Below are positions 10,954-20,728 of a stretch of 64,000 nt of DNA, in pieces (the stretch's first letter is position 1; each line of letters begins with the position of its first letter). A model generated the notes under the pieces. It was not told the origin of the DNA, did no database searches, and saw only the letters and a list, made by a program, of their open reading frames with translations. Source of the DNA: Diplonema papillatum. Its lineage: Eukaryota > Euglenozoa > Diplonemea > Diplonemida > Diplonemidae. The DNA is taken from assembly GCA_030068145.1 (NCBI GenBank), contig JAPJBO010000192.1:124001-188000 (forward strand). Direction: 5' to 3'. Made by a program: the position numbers and the translations under genes.

Positions 10954-13900
10954 TCACGCCGCAACCTCGATGTCGGTGGGCGTGGCTTTCTCGCTTACTT
11001 CTTCGTGGGAAGCGGAGGGGAAAAAAAGGCCGTCTCGCCCGTTCTCGTCAGTGACCGTACGCAGCGGGACGGACTCCGACTCAGCTTCAGTCAGGGCGTC
11101 GGTCATCTCGTGCGGCGGCGGATCCTCCGGCTGGCCACCGGCGCCCCCGCCGCCGCAGCAGCAGCACGAGGAAGAGGAAGCGGACGAGCAGCAGCCCGCC
11201 TTCCGCAGCGACACCGCCAGCAGCGCGACCGTCACCGCGGCGTTGCCGCCGACCGCGAGCCAGAAGAACAGCCACGAGTGCATGAACCCTCCGCGCGCGG
11301 CGGTCCCTTCGCCGCTCCCGTCGCTCCCCCCTTCGCCGCCGGAAGAAGAGGACCCGGCCGCATCGAGCGGGGCTCCCGTGCTCCCCGGCGGCGCCGGGGA
11401 CGCCTGCCCATCAAGCGGAGCTTCAGAGGTCCCACCAGGCGCTTGCGTGCGCCCCGGCGCGGCTGGCGGCGCAGACATCGCGGTGCACGTCGTGCCTTCC
11501 CTGAACAGGTACCGGTGCCCCCTCAGCGCGCACGCCGCTTCGGTGACCCCGTCCACCATGCCGGCGTCGGCGACGCAGCATCCAGTCGCGAGCTCCGGCT
11601 CGTACATAGAGGCCGCCCTGCGGTACCGGACCCACACCCCGCCGCGCCCGCCGGCCAGCGCCGCCTCCACCGCCGCCTCCGGCAGGTTCCGGCACGTGGC
11701 GTTCCCGCCTTCGCCGCGGGCCCACGCCAGCCCCCGGCACCACATCTTGCTCGGCCCCACCAGGCACATGTCGAAACACTCGCCCAGCGTCGCATTCACC
11801 CCGGGCACTCCCTCGACGGCGGGATCCCCCGATGTGCCGGCATCCGCGCCTCCGGCGCCGCCCGCAGGCGGGATGTACCGAAAGTGGCACCCTTTCGCGT
11901 GCGTGACCCACCCGACTGCGTCTGGATCCCCGGAGGGGGCCGCGCCGGAGACCTCGGTGTACACGCTGCGCTCGTGGCACAGCTCAGCGTCGAGCAGCGC
12001 GCACACTTCGCCCGCCGCGTGGTACGACACGCCCTTGCACCGGGACTGCGGGATCGTCGAGATGTAGTCCCGCGCGTTGCACAACGCGAAGCAGGCCTCG
12101 AGGCTCGTGACGTTGCCGAGCGACCCCGCGCAGCCGTCGGGAAACCCGCCGCACGTCACCGCCCTCGGCAGCTCCGCGTACAGCGCCCCCGCCAGGTCAC
12201 CCCCCAGCGCAGCCACGGCGCGCGTCGAAAGCGAGCAAGTCTCGTCTTCGACGACCACCGACGCGCAAGCCGGCGACTCGACGCAAGCTCGGGAGCACCG
12301 GGCGTCGAACGCCTCCGCTGACTCGCTTTCGGCGGCCGCCGCCAGCGCGCCGATGACTTCGGACGGCACGCGGGGCAGCGTTTCGTCGGCCGCGGTCAGC
12401 CAAAACGGCTGGGCGGCCGACCCCGGGGAATACGCCGCCAGGCAAGGTTTGAAGTACGTCCTGTACAGCATCCCGTAGACGGTGGAGACGCTTGCCGTCG
12501 CGCTGAGCTCGACCGGGGAGACGCAGCGGGTCCGCAAGAGGCAGTAGACGTACCCGGCGGGGGCGACGGTGGCCGAAAAAGACCGGCAGTACGGGTCCGC
12601 CTCGCAGGCGTCGACGCACGCTTCGACGGTCGTCTGCCCGACGCCCATGACCCTGTCGAAGAGCCCGGAGCCGACGAGGCGGTCGTGGTAGTACCAGCCG
12701 GGCCTCGCGTCGACCCGCTGCACGCCCGTTTTGTCCGGGTCGCACGCCTCCGCCAGCCCGCACGCCGCCGGACAGTGCACGGGTACCAGGTCCGCGCCGA
12801 GCGGAGTGTAGTGCCACTTCTGCAACGCGTCGCTGCAGTTGTACTTCTTCCAGTCCTCGCAAGGGAGCCCGCCTTCGTCCACGAATCCAACGTCGTCTTG
12901 GCACCGCGGCGGTTCGTCGTCGTTGCACGAACCGTCCGGGCACAACGCGCGGACGACCATGTGGTACACTTCCGTGTGGACCGTCCCCAAGTGCCACCCC
13001 GACGCCGCTTGCAGGTTGCCGGCGATGCTCAGCGAAAAGTTGAGCTTGGTGTTGAAGGCCACCGAGCCCTCGAATCCGTACGTGACCCCGCCGTGGCCGA
13101 GGTACGTCCCGCTCTTCTCCGTCCCTTGCGGCAGCATCTGCACGCCGAGGCCGTAGGACCCCGTCCAGCTCATCGTGTCGTCCAAATACGTGAATTCGAG
13201 CATCTCCCGCAGCGACTCGCGGGTCACCGGCGGCTCGAACCCGAGGGCGCCGTCCTTCCGCTCCGGGGACGGCTTGCCAGTAAACATCTCGAACGCCAAA
13301 TCCGCCTCGGTCGGCGTGTTCGCCAGCAGGTTCCCGCAGGTCCAGCCGCCGAGGGCCGAGACGCCCCACAGGTCCCTGAACCGCGTGCCGTCGGGCGCCT
13401 GCTGGTACCCGTGCGCCACGGCGATGCCTTCCTCCGAGAACCTCCGCTTCTGCTCGGAGAGGGTCCCGCCGTTCACGTACAGCGCGCCCGGGTAGCCCGT
13501 GAGCATCAGCCGTTCGTCCCACCCGTCCCACGCGCCGCCGGGGTTGTACACGCCGGCCAGCACCAGGCCTAGAATCGTGTACCCCAAGGACGTGTATCCC
13601 CCGCACTGTCCAGGGTAGCACCTGAAAGACTTGTCCGGGGTGTAGTGCAGGACGTCCACCGGGGTGATGTCTTTGTGCGGGACCGACAGCTGCCAGTTCA
13701 AGAGGTGGTCGTCGTCGTAGTCGCGCAGGCCGGATCGCATGGCCAGCAAGTGTCGGATCGTGATGTTGTTGGCCAACGGCCCGTACAGCCCCGCGAACGT
13801 GGTCCCGTTGGCTGCGAGGTACCGGTCGACGAACGGCGCCGCCGGCTCGTCGAGGGACACGAAGCCGCGTTCCGCCGCTCTCACGACGCCGAGGGCGACA

Positions 13901-14208
13901 TGGAACTTCGCGCCGGAGCCGAACAAAAAGTGGTCCGTCACCCGCGCGGACGCGTCAACCTCGTCTTCCGGGCCCCCAGGGGAGCCTCCCGGGGTCTCTA
14001 TCGTGTAACTGTCATCCGTCAGCCGGCGCTTCCCCGCGGCGACGTCGAACGACAGCCCGTCGGCTCGCACGCTCAGGCTCACCGCCTGATCGAACCAGCT
14101 GGCTGAAAACGCGTCGAGCGCCTTCTGCGCGGCTTCCTTCACAGACTCATCCGCCACGCAACATGACAACGCAACCAGCAGCGCTGAGACGCCGTGGAGC
14201 AGGCGCAT
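10954..14208 (-). CDS. Membrane-anchored serine beta-lactamase-like protein with ShK and PAN modules
   Basis: An uninterrupted 1084-residue frame starts at ATG 14208. Residues 1-19 form a signal peptide. Residues about 25-420 match the beta-lactamase/penicillin-binding (class C, esterase-like) family: SxxK at Ser98-Gly-Ala-Lys101, the ITIRHLLAMRSGLRDY block near 149-164, and HGG at 372-374. The usual Tyr-x-Asn is Tyr205-Thr-Ser207, so the third residue is changed. Residues 436-489 form a ShK-like cysteine domain (CQDD...CEDW...C...CPAAC). PAN/Apple-like cysteine modules follow (about 505-562, another near 690-750, and related segments to ~950). A Ser/Gly/Pro-rich linker leads to a transmembrane helix near 977-1001, then a cysteine cluster and an acidic cytoplasmic tail of about 80 residues. 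The catalytic part is inferred to act outside the cell as a hydrolase or esterase, with the PAN/ShK modules binding a ligand. The substrate is unknown. Confidence 0.85.
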   Translation of the reverse strand: MRLLHGVSALLVALSCCVADESVKEAAQKALDAFSASWFDQAVSLSVRADGLSFDVAAGKRRLTDDSYTIETPGGSPGGPEDEVDASARVTDHFLFGSGAKFHVALGVVRAAERGFVSLDEPAAPFVDRYLAANGTTFAGLYGPLANNITIRHLLAMRSGLRDYDDDHLLNWQLSVPHKDITPVDVLHYTPDKSFRCYPGQCGGYTSLGYTILGLVLAGVYNPGGAWDGWDERLMLTGYPGALYVNGGTLSEQKRRFSEEGIAVAHGYQQAPDGTRFRDLWGVSALGGWTCGNLLANTPTEADLAFEMFTGKPSPERKDGALGFEPPVTRESLREMLEFTYLDDTMSWTGSYGLGVQMLPQGTEKSGTYLGHGGVTYGFEGSVAFNTKLNFSLSIAGNLQAASGWHLGTVHTEVYHMVVRALCPDGSCNDDEPPRCQDDVGFVDEGGLPCEDWKKYNCSDALQKWHYTPLGADLVPVHCPAACGLAEACDPDKTGVQRVDARPGWYYHDRLVGSGLFDRVMGVGQTTVEACVDACEADPYCRSFSATVAPAGYVYCLLRTRCVSPVELSATASVSTVYGMLYRTYFKPCLAAYSPGSAAQPFWLTAADETLPRVPSEVIGALAAAAESESAEAFDARCSRACVESPACASVVVEDETCSLSTRAVAALGGDLAGALYAELPRAVTCGGFPDGCAGSLGNVTSLEACFALCNARDYISTIPQSRCKGVSYHAAGEVCALLDAELCHERSVYTEVSGAAPSGDPDAVGWVTHAKGCHFRYIPPAGGAGGADAGTSGDPAVEGVPGVNATLGECFDMCLVGPSKMWCRGLAWARGEGGNATCRNLPEAAVEAALAGGRGGVWVRYRRAASMYEPELATGCCVADAGMVDGVTEAACALRGHRYLFREGTTCTAMSAPPAAPGRTQAPGGTSEAPLDGQASPAPPGSTGAPLDAAGSSSSGGEGGSDGSGEGTAARGGFMHSWLFFWLAVGGNAAVTVALLAVSLRKAGCCSSASSSSCCCCGGGGAGGQPEDPPPHEMTDALTEAESESVPLRTVTDENGRDGLFFPSASHEEVSEKATPTDIEVAA

Positions 14209-14795
14209 CTTCGACAGACGAGCCGCCTTCCCTCCCCTTCTTGGTACTTTAAGATTATCCCCCGAGTGCGGTTGGTGTGTGTATGTGTGTGCTACGGACC
14301 CGTTTTTACGTGATGCCTCTCTTCACGAAAGTACGACCACGCATGTAGTGTGTGTGTGTGTGTGTTTCAGTTCAGGGCTTTGAGTGGGTAACGTCTGAAT
14401 CGAAGTACAGCCCACTTGTCACTTTCACCAGTCGGCTTTGAGTTTCCGACACACTACTTTTGGGTCCTGTGACTCCTCTCCGAAGGGTTGGTGGGGGATC
14501 CTTCGGGGGACGGATAGAGCGTGGGGGGCTGTCAGCTTTTCCATCCGGCACTCGGCTCAAGACTTCTGTTTTCATCTTGCGGTGCTAGCTGCACAGGGTT
14601 TAAGGCCCCGTGCAACAGCTGAGTGTCTTCAAACAGGCGGCACATCTCACCCGAGGATGTGGCAAGCTCTCTCTGTGCAATGAGCTTGGCCTGACTAGCT
14701 GTACCAAACTCCTGGTGCAAGCACCCGTCATGGTCGGCTGTCGCCACCTGGGTCACAGTTTTGAGTCCTGTTCCGACACGCTCGCACGGGAAAGT
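14144..14795. repeat. Upstream region of the beta-lactamase-like gene, duplicated at 16671-17322
   Basis: The block covers the first ~20 codons of the gene and its 5' flank. The two copies are co-linear apart from the length of the (GT)n runs and a few substitutions. The gene's promoter should lie here, but no motif is clear. Confidence 0.85.
14277..14366. repeat. (GT)n tracts flanking a 50-bp dispersed repeat
   Basis: Short GT runs at 14277-14291 and 14350-14366 flank the string ggacccgtttttacgtgatg... That string recurs near 16823-16873 and, inverted, at 63806-63866, again beside GT/CA runs. Confidence 0.75.
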
Positions 14796-14799
14796 GGGG

Positions 14800-15014
14800 C
14801 GTAAGGCCGATGCTTCACCGGAGGGCGGCTTGCTTCCCGTTTCCAGCTTGAAAGCCTAGCTGGCTCCATGCCCAGTTGAGTGCTTTGAGCCAGCCCGTGA
14901 ACGGGCCATGCTCTTAGAGCTGGCCGAGGGTGGCCCGTCTGGAACGATCATGCCACGGGAGCCTTTGGCAGGTCCTTCGCACACTCACGCGCTCTACGAC
15001 GCCTTTTCTTTTTT
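14800..15014. other. No recognised feature
   Basis: Short stretch between the duplicated upstream block and the solo element end. Nothing distinctive was seen. Confidence 0.4.
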
Positions 15015-15208
15015 GGTATAAGCATCCCCCACTTTGTAGGAAATACTTGAGGAGGCTGCCAGCTGCAAAAAATCAAAGGAGGTAAATGTGCGTGCTGTAG
15101 CCTACACGAAACACAGGTGATTCTGGGTTCAGTGGCGGGCGTAAGCGTTCAACAGAAAAGGACCCACTTTGTAGTTGTATTGTTTCTTCCCCTCTAGCTT
15201 GAGCACAC
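15015..15208 (+). mobile_element. Solo end of a YR retroelement (left repeat-core-right repeat), diverged
   Basis: Read on the plus strand this is the element-sense composite: a left repeat from ggtataagc to the exact 15-bp core gcgtaagcgttcaac at 15139-15153, then a right repeat ending near 15208 with an internal deletion. No gag, YR or RT sequence is attached. It corresponds to the fused junction that remains when the body between two cores is lost. Divergence from the 27-43 kb elements suggests an older event. Confidence 0.8.
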
Positions 15209-15459
15209 CCACTTTCGCGGATAATCGATCATTTGCTGGTTTCGCATGGATTGATCCGGTAAGTCATCCGGCTCCTGTCGTGCCATCGATAATGCAACGA
15301 AGAACTTCTGCAGCCTCGTCACAATCCGGAGACGCTGGCTCGGAAATGAAGCTCAGCCGTGGTGTGTCGTCGCCCGAATAAACTACAGACGCGTATAAAA
15401 TGAAGAAGAAACGCCAAAAGACCTTTGGTGAAAACGTGTAAAATGTTGTCTTTCTGCAT

Positions 15460-15600
15460 GAGAGGTACTCTCCGGAGAAGCAGAATATTTTCCGGAGATA
15501 TGTGAGATGGGCTTGCACGGTGTGTTCACTGACACACGGCAATATTTGGAAGGAGCCGATGCTTCTAGTTGATCATCGGCGGGGAGGTTGAAAATCTTGG
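15460..15600. repeat. Dispersed repeat with a CTCCGGA...TCCGGAG hairpin
   Basis: A 7-bp stem (ctccgga/tccggag) around a 14-base loop containing gaagcag is followed by gatatgtgagatgggcttgcacggtgtg. The same arrangement is at 21285-21420. A related form (ggtatccggagaagcagtgg...) is at 45145, 46731, 51763 and, with a changed stem, at 46265, 47850 and 56893. Confidence 0.75.
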
Positions 15601-15920
15601 AGGAGAGGAGAATTAGGGAGTGGAAGACCACGACCTGCAACATCATTCTTTCGTGCTCGCAGCGTTGTAAAGCGGCACGCATCGGCGCGCATCCCCAAAA
15701 CATTTGACACATGGCGTACTAGCCGTGCCTTGTGCGCACACTGATGCGTGCTGGTGCAGGCGTCAACGCTAGCTGCCCGCAATAGGCTGCCAGGGCACGA
15801 AATGAGGCTGGTCTTCCGCAGCCCGAGACGCAGCTGAAGACGAGCAGGCACGGTTCCCCGGCGAGGTGGGGATGTTGACCTCTTTCCGGAGTTCTGGACA
15901 CTGCACCAGCGCAGGCCACT

Positions 15921-16139
15921 TCACTTGCTGGAAGATGCCTCTGCGTTCATTGCGTCTTCCAGCAATCCAACAATACCTGAGTAACCACACCGCCTTGCAA
16001 TGCCCAAGGCGATGCGTCCGGTCTCTTTAACCCTGGCGTTGGCTGCGACGAGCAACCGAACAACTTCGTAGAACCCGTTCCTGGTGGCGGAAACGAGCGG
16101 GCTGTCGGTGGTGGCAGAAGTCTCATTAACATCTGCGCA
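15921..16139 (-). pseudogene. Ankyrin gene 3' fragment cut at a duplication breakpoint
   Basis: The frame reads ADVNETSATTDSPLVSATRNG, then FYEVVRLLVAANARV, then an ankyrin-like GYSGIVGLLEDAM and a stop at 15921. That is about two ankyrin repeats. Upstream coding is lost exactly where the 531-bp duplicated segment begins (16140), so the rest of the gene was replaced by the duplication. Confidence 0.7.
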
Positions 16140-17322
16140 TATGCTCAGAAGAGGCTTGCCGGGTGCTTGAGGCTCCAATTCGGCCTCAGAATACGGGTTG
16201 CGAGAGGATGGTTCGCATACCCCACAGAATCCTTCTGCCCCACCCTCTACCCTCACCTATTGACATCCTCCCGTTTTTGGTTGTTCGATCTGCTATCATA
16301 TGCGCCGGACCAACACGTAAAAGTCGCACCAGCCACCAGTCATGTAGTCAGGAAGTGGGCCACGGCAGTAGCATCGCAAGCCTGACTTCGTCGGTGACCA
16401 TTCTTCACTACAGTGAGAGCTACTTTCACCTGTAGAGCCACTTTCTACAGGTAGAACCACCTTTACACGTTGTAGAAGTTTCTACATCGTAAAGCCCACT
16501 TTTTACAACGACAACCAAGTTCAACACTGAAGAACCACCTTTTTACTGTAGAGCTTTCTACACTGAAAGGACATTCGTCTACTACACTGCAGAGCTCTTT
16601 CCCACATCGGAGAGACACTTTCTACACGGTAGAGCTACTACTCGTCACGGAAGAGCTTCCCCTTCCACATGACTCATCCGCCACGCAACATGCCAACGCA
16701 ACCAGCAGCGCTGAGACGCCGTGGAGCAGGCGCATCTTCGACAGACGAGCCGCCTTCCCTCCCCTTCCTGGTACTTTAAGATTATCCCCCGAGTGCGGTT
16801 GGTGTGTGTATGTGTGTGCTACGGACCCGTTTTTACGTGATGCCTCTCTTCACGAAAGTACGACCACGCATGTAGTGTGTGTGTGTGTTTCAGTTCAGGG
16901 CTTTGAGTGGGTAACGTCTGAATCGAAGTACAGCCCACTTGTCACTTTCACCAGTCGGTTTTGAGTTTCCGACACGCTGCTTTTGGGTCCTGTGACTCCT
17001 CTCCGAAGGGTTGGTGGGGGATCCTTCGGGGGACGGATAGAGCGTGGGGGGCTGTCAGCTTCTCCATCCGGCACTCGGCTCAAGACTTCTGTTTTCATCT
17101 TGCGGTGTTAGCTGCACAGGGTTTAAGGCCCCGTGCAACAGCTGAGTGTCTTCACACGGACGGCACATCTCACTCGAGGATGTGGCAAGCTCTCTCTGTG
17201 CAATGAGCTTGGCCTGACTAGCTGTTCCAAACTCCTGGTGCAAGCACCCGTCATGGTCGGCAGTCGCCACCTGGGTCACGTTGAGTCCTGTTCCGAGACT
17301 CGCTCGCATGGGGAAGTGGCGC
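16140..17322. repeat. Segmental copy of the beta-lactamase-like locus lacking the gene body
   Basis: Bases 16140-16670 copy 10050-10580 and join directly to 16671-17322, a copy of 14144-14795. The 3,563 bp between these in the original (the 3'-end repeats and nearly all of the gene) is absent. Only the start codon and signal-peptide codons remain (ATG at 16735-16733 on the minus strand). Sequence next to the joint on both sides contains cttcc and caca, so short homology may have helped. Confidence 0.9.
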
Positions 17323-18088
17323 GAATCACTTGTCGCCAAGCATTCTGCAATGCTGACGACTGCTACCCCTGTGTGTTAAGAAACTATTTAACGTGGCCCC
17401 CCTCTTAGCGAGAGTGCGTCCACGCGCGGATTCTTCTAGGTTACTGCTGATGCCCCCCCGGGCTGCTGATGGGGGCCTGGAGTATCATGCGGGCCGGAGT
17501 GGTGCTTGAGACAGCATGGTCTTTCTTCCTCCGTCTCTCTGCACCGCTCTAGTCCATGGGGTCGGCAGTTTTCGGCTTCTGGACGTGGGCACTGCCGGCT
17601 GCGGCGCGCGCACACAAGTTCCCCGACTTCTCATCTGCCCGGACCCTGGGTATAACCGGGCTCCGTGGGGCTTCCCTTCGAGTTCCTTCCGGTATTCGTC
17701 GACGTTTGGCGACCTCGCCCGTCTGGCCCCGGGTTGCGACCATCCTTCGGGGTATGTTTCCTTTGGCTGAAACGTAGCGGCCATGCCAGGTGCTGCGGGA
17801 GCAGCGGTGTCTCCTCTGCAGAAAAGAGACCGCTTTGTACATGACCCAGGATAACATCCTCGGCCGCTCTCGTGATCTGCGCTCTGCACGACACTCCCCG
17901 CACAATGGTCCCTCCAAGCGACGTTAGTACCGTCGTCGGCGTGTCGAGCCCGAAGTGCCATGGCCGCATCGTCACCTTCGTGTATGAGCTATCCAGCTCA
18001 ATCAGGCTCAGTGCCTTCCCCAAGGAGTGACTGCTGCAACTTCGCAGCAGCTTCATCTGCTCCTGTCGGGGTGGCCGGCTCCGCTGCA
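17323..18088. other. GC-rich stretch with overlapping open frames, unassigned
   Basis: Minus-strand frames of up to 212 codons (17631-18269) and 158 codons (17485-17961) overlap each other. They may be remains of the same retroelement as the RNase H relic immediately to the right, but no RT motif was found in them. Confidence 0.4.
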
Positions 18089-18531
18089 CTACGTCCATCG
18101 CGCGTTGCTGAGAGCGTCCGCATCGCGGTTGTGCTCCCGCCGAACGTGTTCGACTACCACTTTGGGTACTTGCGCGGGTGAGCATCGGCCTCAGCTGCTC
18201 AGAGCAACTTGTTCGTCGTGTCACTTGGCCCACTGCGAGGGCGGAGTAGCCGCGGACCACGCAACGCACTTCCGCTCGACCCTTACTTGCTGAAGAAGCT
18301 CTAAGCTAGCCAGGAGTCCTTCAAACTCCGCGACGTTGTTCGTGCGCACGTTGGGCAGGGGCAGCACCATCTCCGCTTCTTCTTGCCGTTCCGGTAAAAC
18401 ACAGCCCCTGCTCCCGCTACTGCAAAAGCGGTGCCGTCGAAGTACACTGCAATTCCGTCTTCGGCTTCTTCATCCGGCAGCGTTTCCCGTGCTGTTGTTG
18501 GCTTGTTCCTTGGGACTTCGGGTGGCAACAA
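18089..18531 (-). pseudogene. Relic RNase H domain, frameshifted
   Basis: Three pieces in different frames spell an RNase HI-like (RVT_3 type) fold in order: GIAVYFDGTAFAVAGAGAVF (first strand with catalytic Asp), NNVAEFEGLLASLELL (the Glu helix), and near 18170-18089 VVVEHVRREHNRDADALSNA (the C-terminal His/Asp segment), then a stop. At least one frameshift separates the first two, and the central strand is missing. It is probably part of a decayed retroelement. Confidence 0.65.
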
Positions 18532-18894
18532 CTAACGCGGCCATGAGTATTAGCGACAAGACATCATGATGACAGCAATCACAGAACCTTCTGGCATATG
18601 TGAATGAAGGCGACGGTCACCAACGGCTCTGGATGCAGTCTGTGAGTAGCAGCGCTGCAAACTTTCCTGAACCATTTTCAAATGCCAAGCCGTAAATTTC
18701 GTACAAGTACAAACCCCTCACACCCCCCATGGAAGTGCAGTTTTTAATACGAAACGTGTAAATTCAGACACATTGGGACTAGTCCCCTAAGGCACTTCCC
18801 CTTTTTAATATTTGCCGTTTTGAACAATAAACGGGGGTTTTACTCATGTGCGATCAATAGTTTTACAACTTCCGAGTGACCTTTCCCACAGGCC
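18532..18894. other. AT-richer spacer downstream of the ankyrin array
   Basis: No gene is visible. The right end (18850-18894) already resembles the ankyrin repeat units on the minus strand, suggesting the array once extended further. Confidence 0.5.
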
Positions 18895-20334
18895 TCACTC
18901 AACGCGGTCTCTGCAGCTAACTGCATTGACGTCGGCACCATGTGCGATCAATAGCATTGCGACTTCCAAGTGCCCTTCCGTACTGGCGCCAATCAAAGCG
19001 GTCCGAGCTAGGCCTCTCTCCGCATTTACGTCGGCACCATGTGCGATCAATAGCATTGCGACTTCCAAGTGCCCTTCCGTACTGGCGCCAATCAAAGCAG
19101 TCCGAGCTAGGCCTCTCTCCGCATTTACGTCGGCACCATGTGCGATCAATAGCATTGCGACTTCCAAGTGCCCTTCCGTCCTGGCGCCAATCAAAGCAGT
19201 CCGAGCTAGGCCTCTCTCCGCATTTACGTCGGCACCATGTGCGATCAATAGCATTGCGACTTCCAAGTGCCCTTCCGTACTGGCGCCAATCAAAGCAGTC
19301 CGAGCTAGGCCTCTCTCCGCATTTACGTCGGCACCATGTGCGATCAATAGCATTGCGACTTCCAAGTGCCCTTCCGTACTGGCGCCAATCAAAGCAGTCC
19401 GAGCTAGGCCTCCCTCCGCATTTACGTCGGCACCATGTGCGATCAATAGCATTGCGACTTCCAAGTGCCCTTCCGTACTGGCGCCAATCAAAGCAGTCCG
19501 AGCTAGGCCTCTCTCCGCATTTACGTCGGCACCATGTGCGATCAATAGCATTGCGACTTCCAAGTGCCCTTCCGTCCTGGCGCCAATCAAAGCAGTCCGA
19601 GCTAGGCCTCTCTCCGCATTTACGTCGGCACCATGTGCGATCAATAGCATTGCGACTTCCAAGTGCCCTTCCGTACTGGCGCCAATCAAAGCAGTCCGAG
19701 CTAGGCCTCTCTCCGCATTTACGTCGGCACCATGTGCGATCAATAGCATTGCGACTTCCAAGTGCCCTTCCGTACTGGCGCCAATCAAAGCAGTCCGAGC
19801 TAGGCCTCTCTCCGCATTTACGTCGGCACCATGTGCGATCAATAGCATTGCGACTTCCAAGTGCCCTTCCGTCCTGGCGCCAATCAAAGCAGTCCGAGCT
19901 AGGCCTCTCTCCGCATTTACGTCGGCACCATGTGCGATCAATAGCATTGCGACTTCCAAGTGCCCTTCCGTACTGGCGCCAATCAAAGCAGTCCGAGCTA
20001 GGCCTCTCTCCGCATTTACGTCGGCACCATGTGCGATCAATAGCATTGCGACTTCCAAGTGCCCTTCCGTACTGGCGCCAATCAAAGCAGTCCGAGCTAG
20101 GCCTCCCTCCGCATTTACGTCGGCACCATGTGCGATCAATAGCATTGCGACTTCCAAGTGCCCTTCCGTACTGGCGCCAATCAAAGCGGTCCGAGCTAGG
20201 CCTCTCTCCGCATTTACGTCGGCACCATGTGCGATCAATTGTTTTCCAACTTCCGAGTGATCTTTCTCACTGGCCACAATCAGAGCGTTTCCAACACGGC
20301 TAACTGCATTTACGTCAGCACCATGCGCGATCAT
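18895..20334 (-). CDS. Ankyrin-repeat protein made of 13 near-identical repeats
   Basis: The frame gives 479 residues from ATG 20334. After one divergent repeat come 13 units of 33 residues built on LARTALIGASTEGHLEVAML and LIAHGADVNAE, each 99 bp and almost identical in DNA. Two variable sites (AERG/AEGG and GAS/GAR) reveal a higher-order block: units 2-6 and 9-13 have the same variant order, offset by seven units (693 bp). Ankyrin arrays bind protein partners. The homogeneity shows recent expansion or conversion. The 5' part is frameshifted (20335-20534), so this ATG may be only a fallback and the gene may be non-functional. Because the unit is a multiple of three, two opposite-strand frames are also open; they are shadows. 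Confidence 0.75.
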   Translation of the reverse strand: MIAHGADVNAVSRVGNALIVASEKDHSEVGKQLIAHGADVNAERGLARTALIGASTEGHLEVAMLLIAHGADVNAEGGLARTALIGASTEGHLEVAMLLIAHGADVNAERGLARTALIGASTEGHLEVAMLLIAHGADVNAERGLARTALIGARTEGHLEVAMLLIAHGADVNAERGLARTALIGASTEGHLEVAMLLIAHGADVNAERGLARTALIGASTEGHLEVAMLLIAHGADVNAERGLARTALIGARTEGHLEVAMLLIAHGADVNAERGLARTALIGASTEGHLEVAMLLIAHGADVNAEGGLARTALIGASTEGHLEVAMLLIAHGADVNAERGLARTALIGASTEGHLEVAMLLIAHGADVNAERGLARTALIGARTEGHLEVAMLLIAHGADVNAERGLARTALIGASTEGHLEVAMLLIAHGADVNAERGLARTALIGASTEGHLEVAMLLIAHGADVNAVSCRDRVE

Positions 20335-20534
20335 TTACAACTTCCAAGTGCCCTTCCATACTGGCGCCAATCAAAGCGGTCTGAGTGGTTTGAAGCATTC
20401 ACGTCGGCACTGCTTGTTCGCAGGAGTCGCTTCACACTGTCTGCATGTCCGCGGTTGCTTGCTACGATGAGGCCCGTTGTTGCTCGGTGTATGCAGGGAG
20501 CACCAAACGCATACCTACCAAGATTCCCGATCAT
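20335..20534 (-). pseudogene. Frameshifted 5' part of the 99-bp ankyrin gene
   Basis: The frame GLIVASNRGHADSVKRLLRTS then ADVNASN matches the N-terminus of the ankyrin gene at 49790-51091. It then shifts near 20400, and a 6-base loss at about 20337 joins GTTGTAAA directly to GATCGC. The 5' flank is shared with that paralog (51060-51130), confirming common origin. Confidence 0.75.
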
Positions 20535-20675
20535 ATTCTTTCACTTTCCCTCACAGCCTGAGTATTTTGGTTTTAGTCAATGAAGAACAAAAACTGTGCA
20601 CAAAATCGCGACCGGTAGTTTGTTTGTGCGATTTAACCTACATGTTCTGCTGAAACCGCTGTAATCGTTCTTTGT

Positions 20676-20728
20676 AGCGTTTATTGTGGTTTAGAGGTTC
20701 GGTGTTTTAGGGTCTCCGGTTGACCATT
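20676..20728. repeat. Dispersed repeat, partner of 7967-8020
   Basis: Matches 7967-8020 over about 50 bp with a few changes. It sits upstream of the ankyrin gene's 5' end. Confidence 0.7.

Noticed and set aside
10906..12321. Plus-strand frames over the beta-lactamase-like gene (471 and 365 codons)
   Set aside because: GC-rich shadow frames with Arg/Pro/Ala bias; the minus frame carries the signal peptide, motifs and transmembrane helix.
18848..20303. Long plus-strand frames (470 and 453 codons) over the 99-bp array
   Set aside because: They arise because the unit is a multiple of three and lacks stops in those frames; only the minus frame spells ankyrin repeats.
18848..20334. CRISPR array
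   Set aside because: Units are contiguous 99-bp coding repeats without spacers, in a eukaryotic context.
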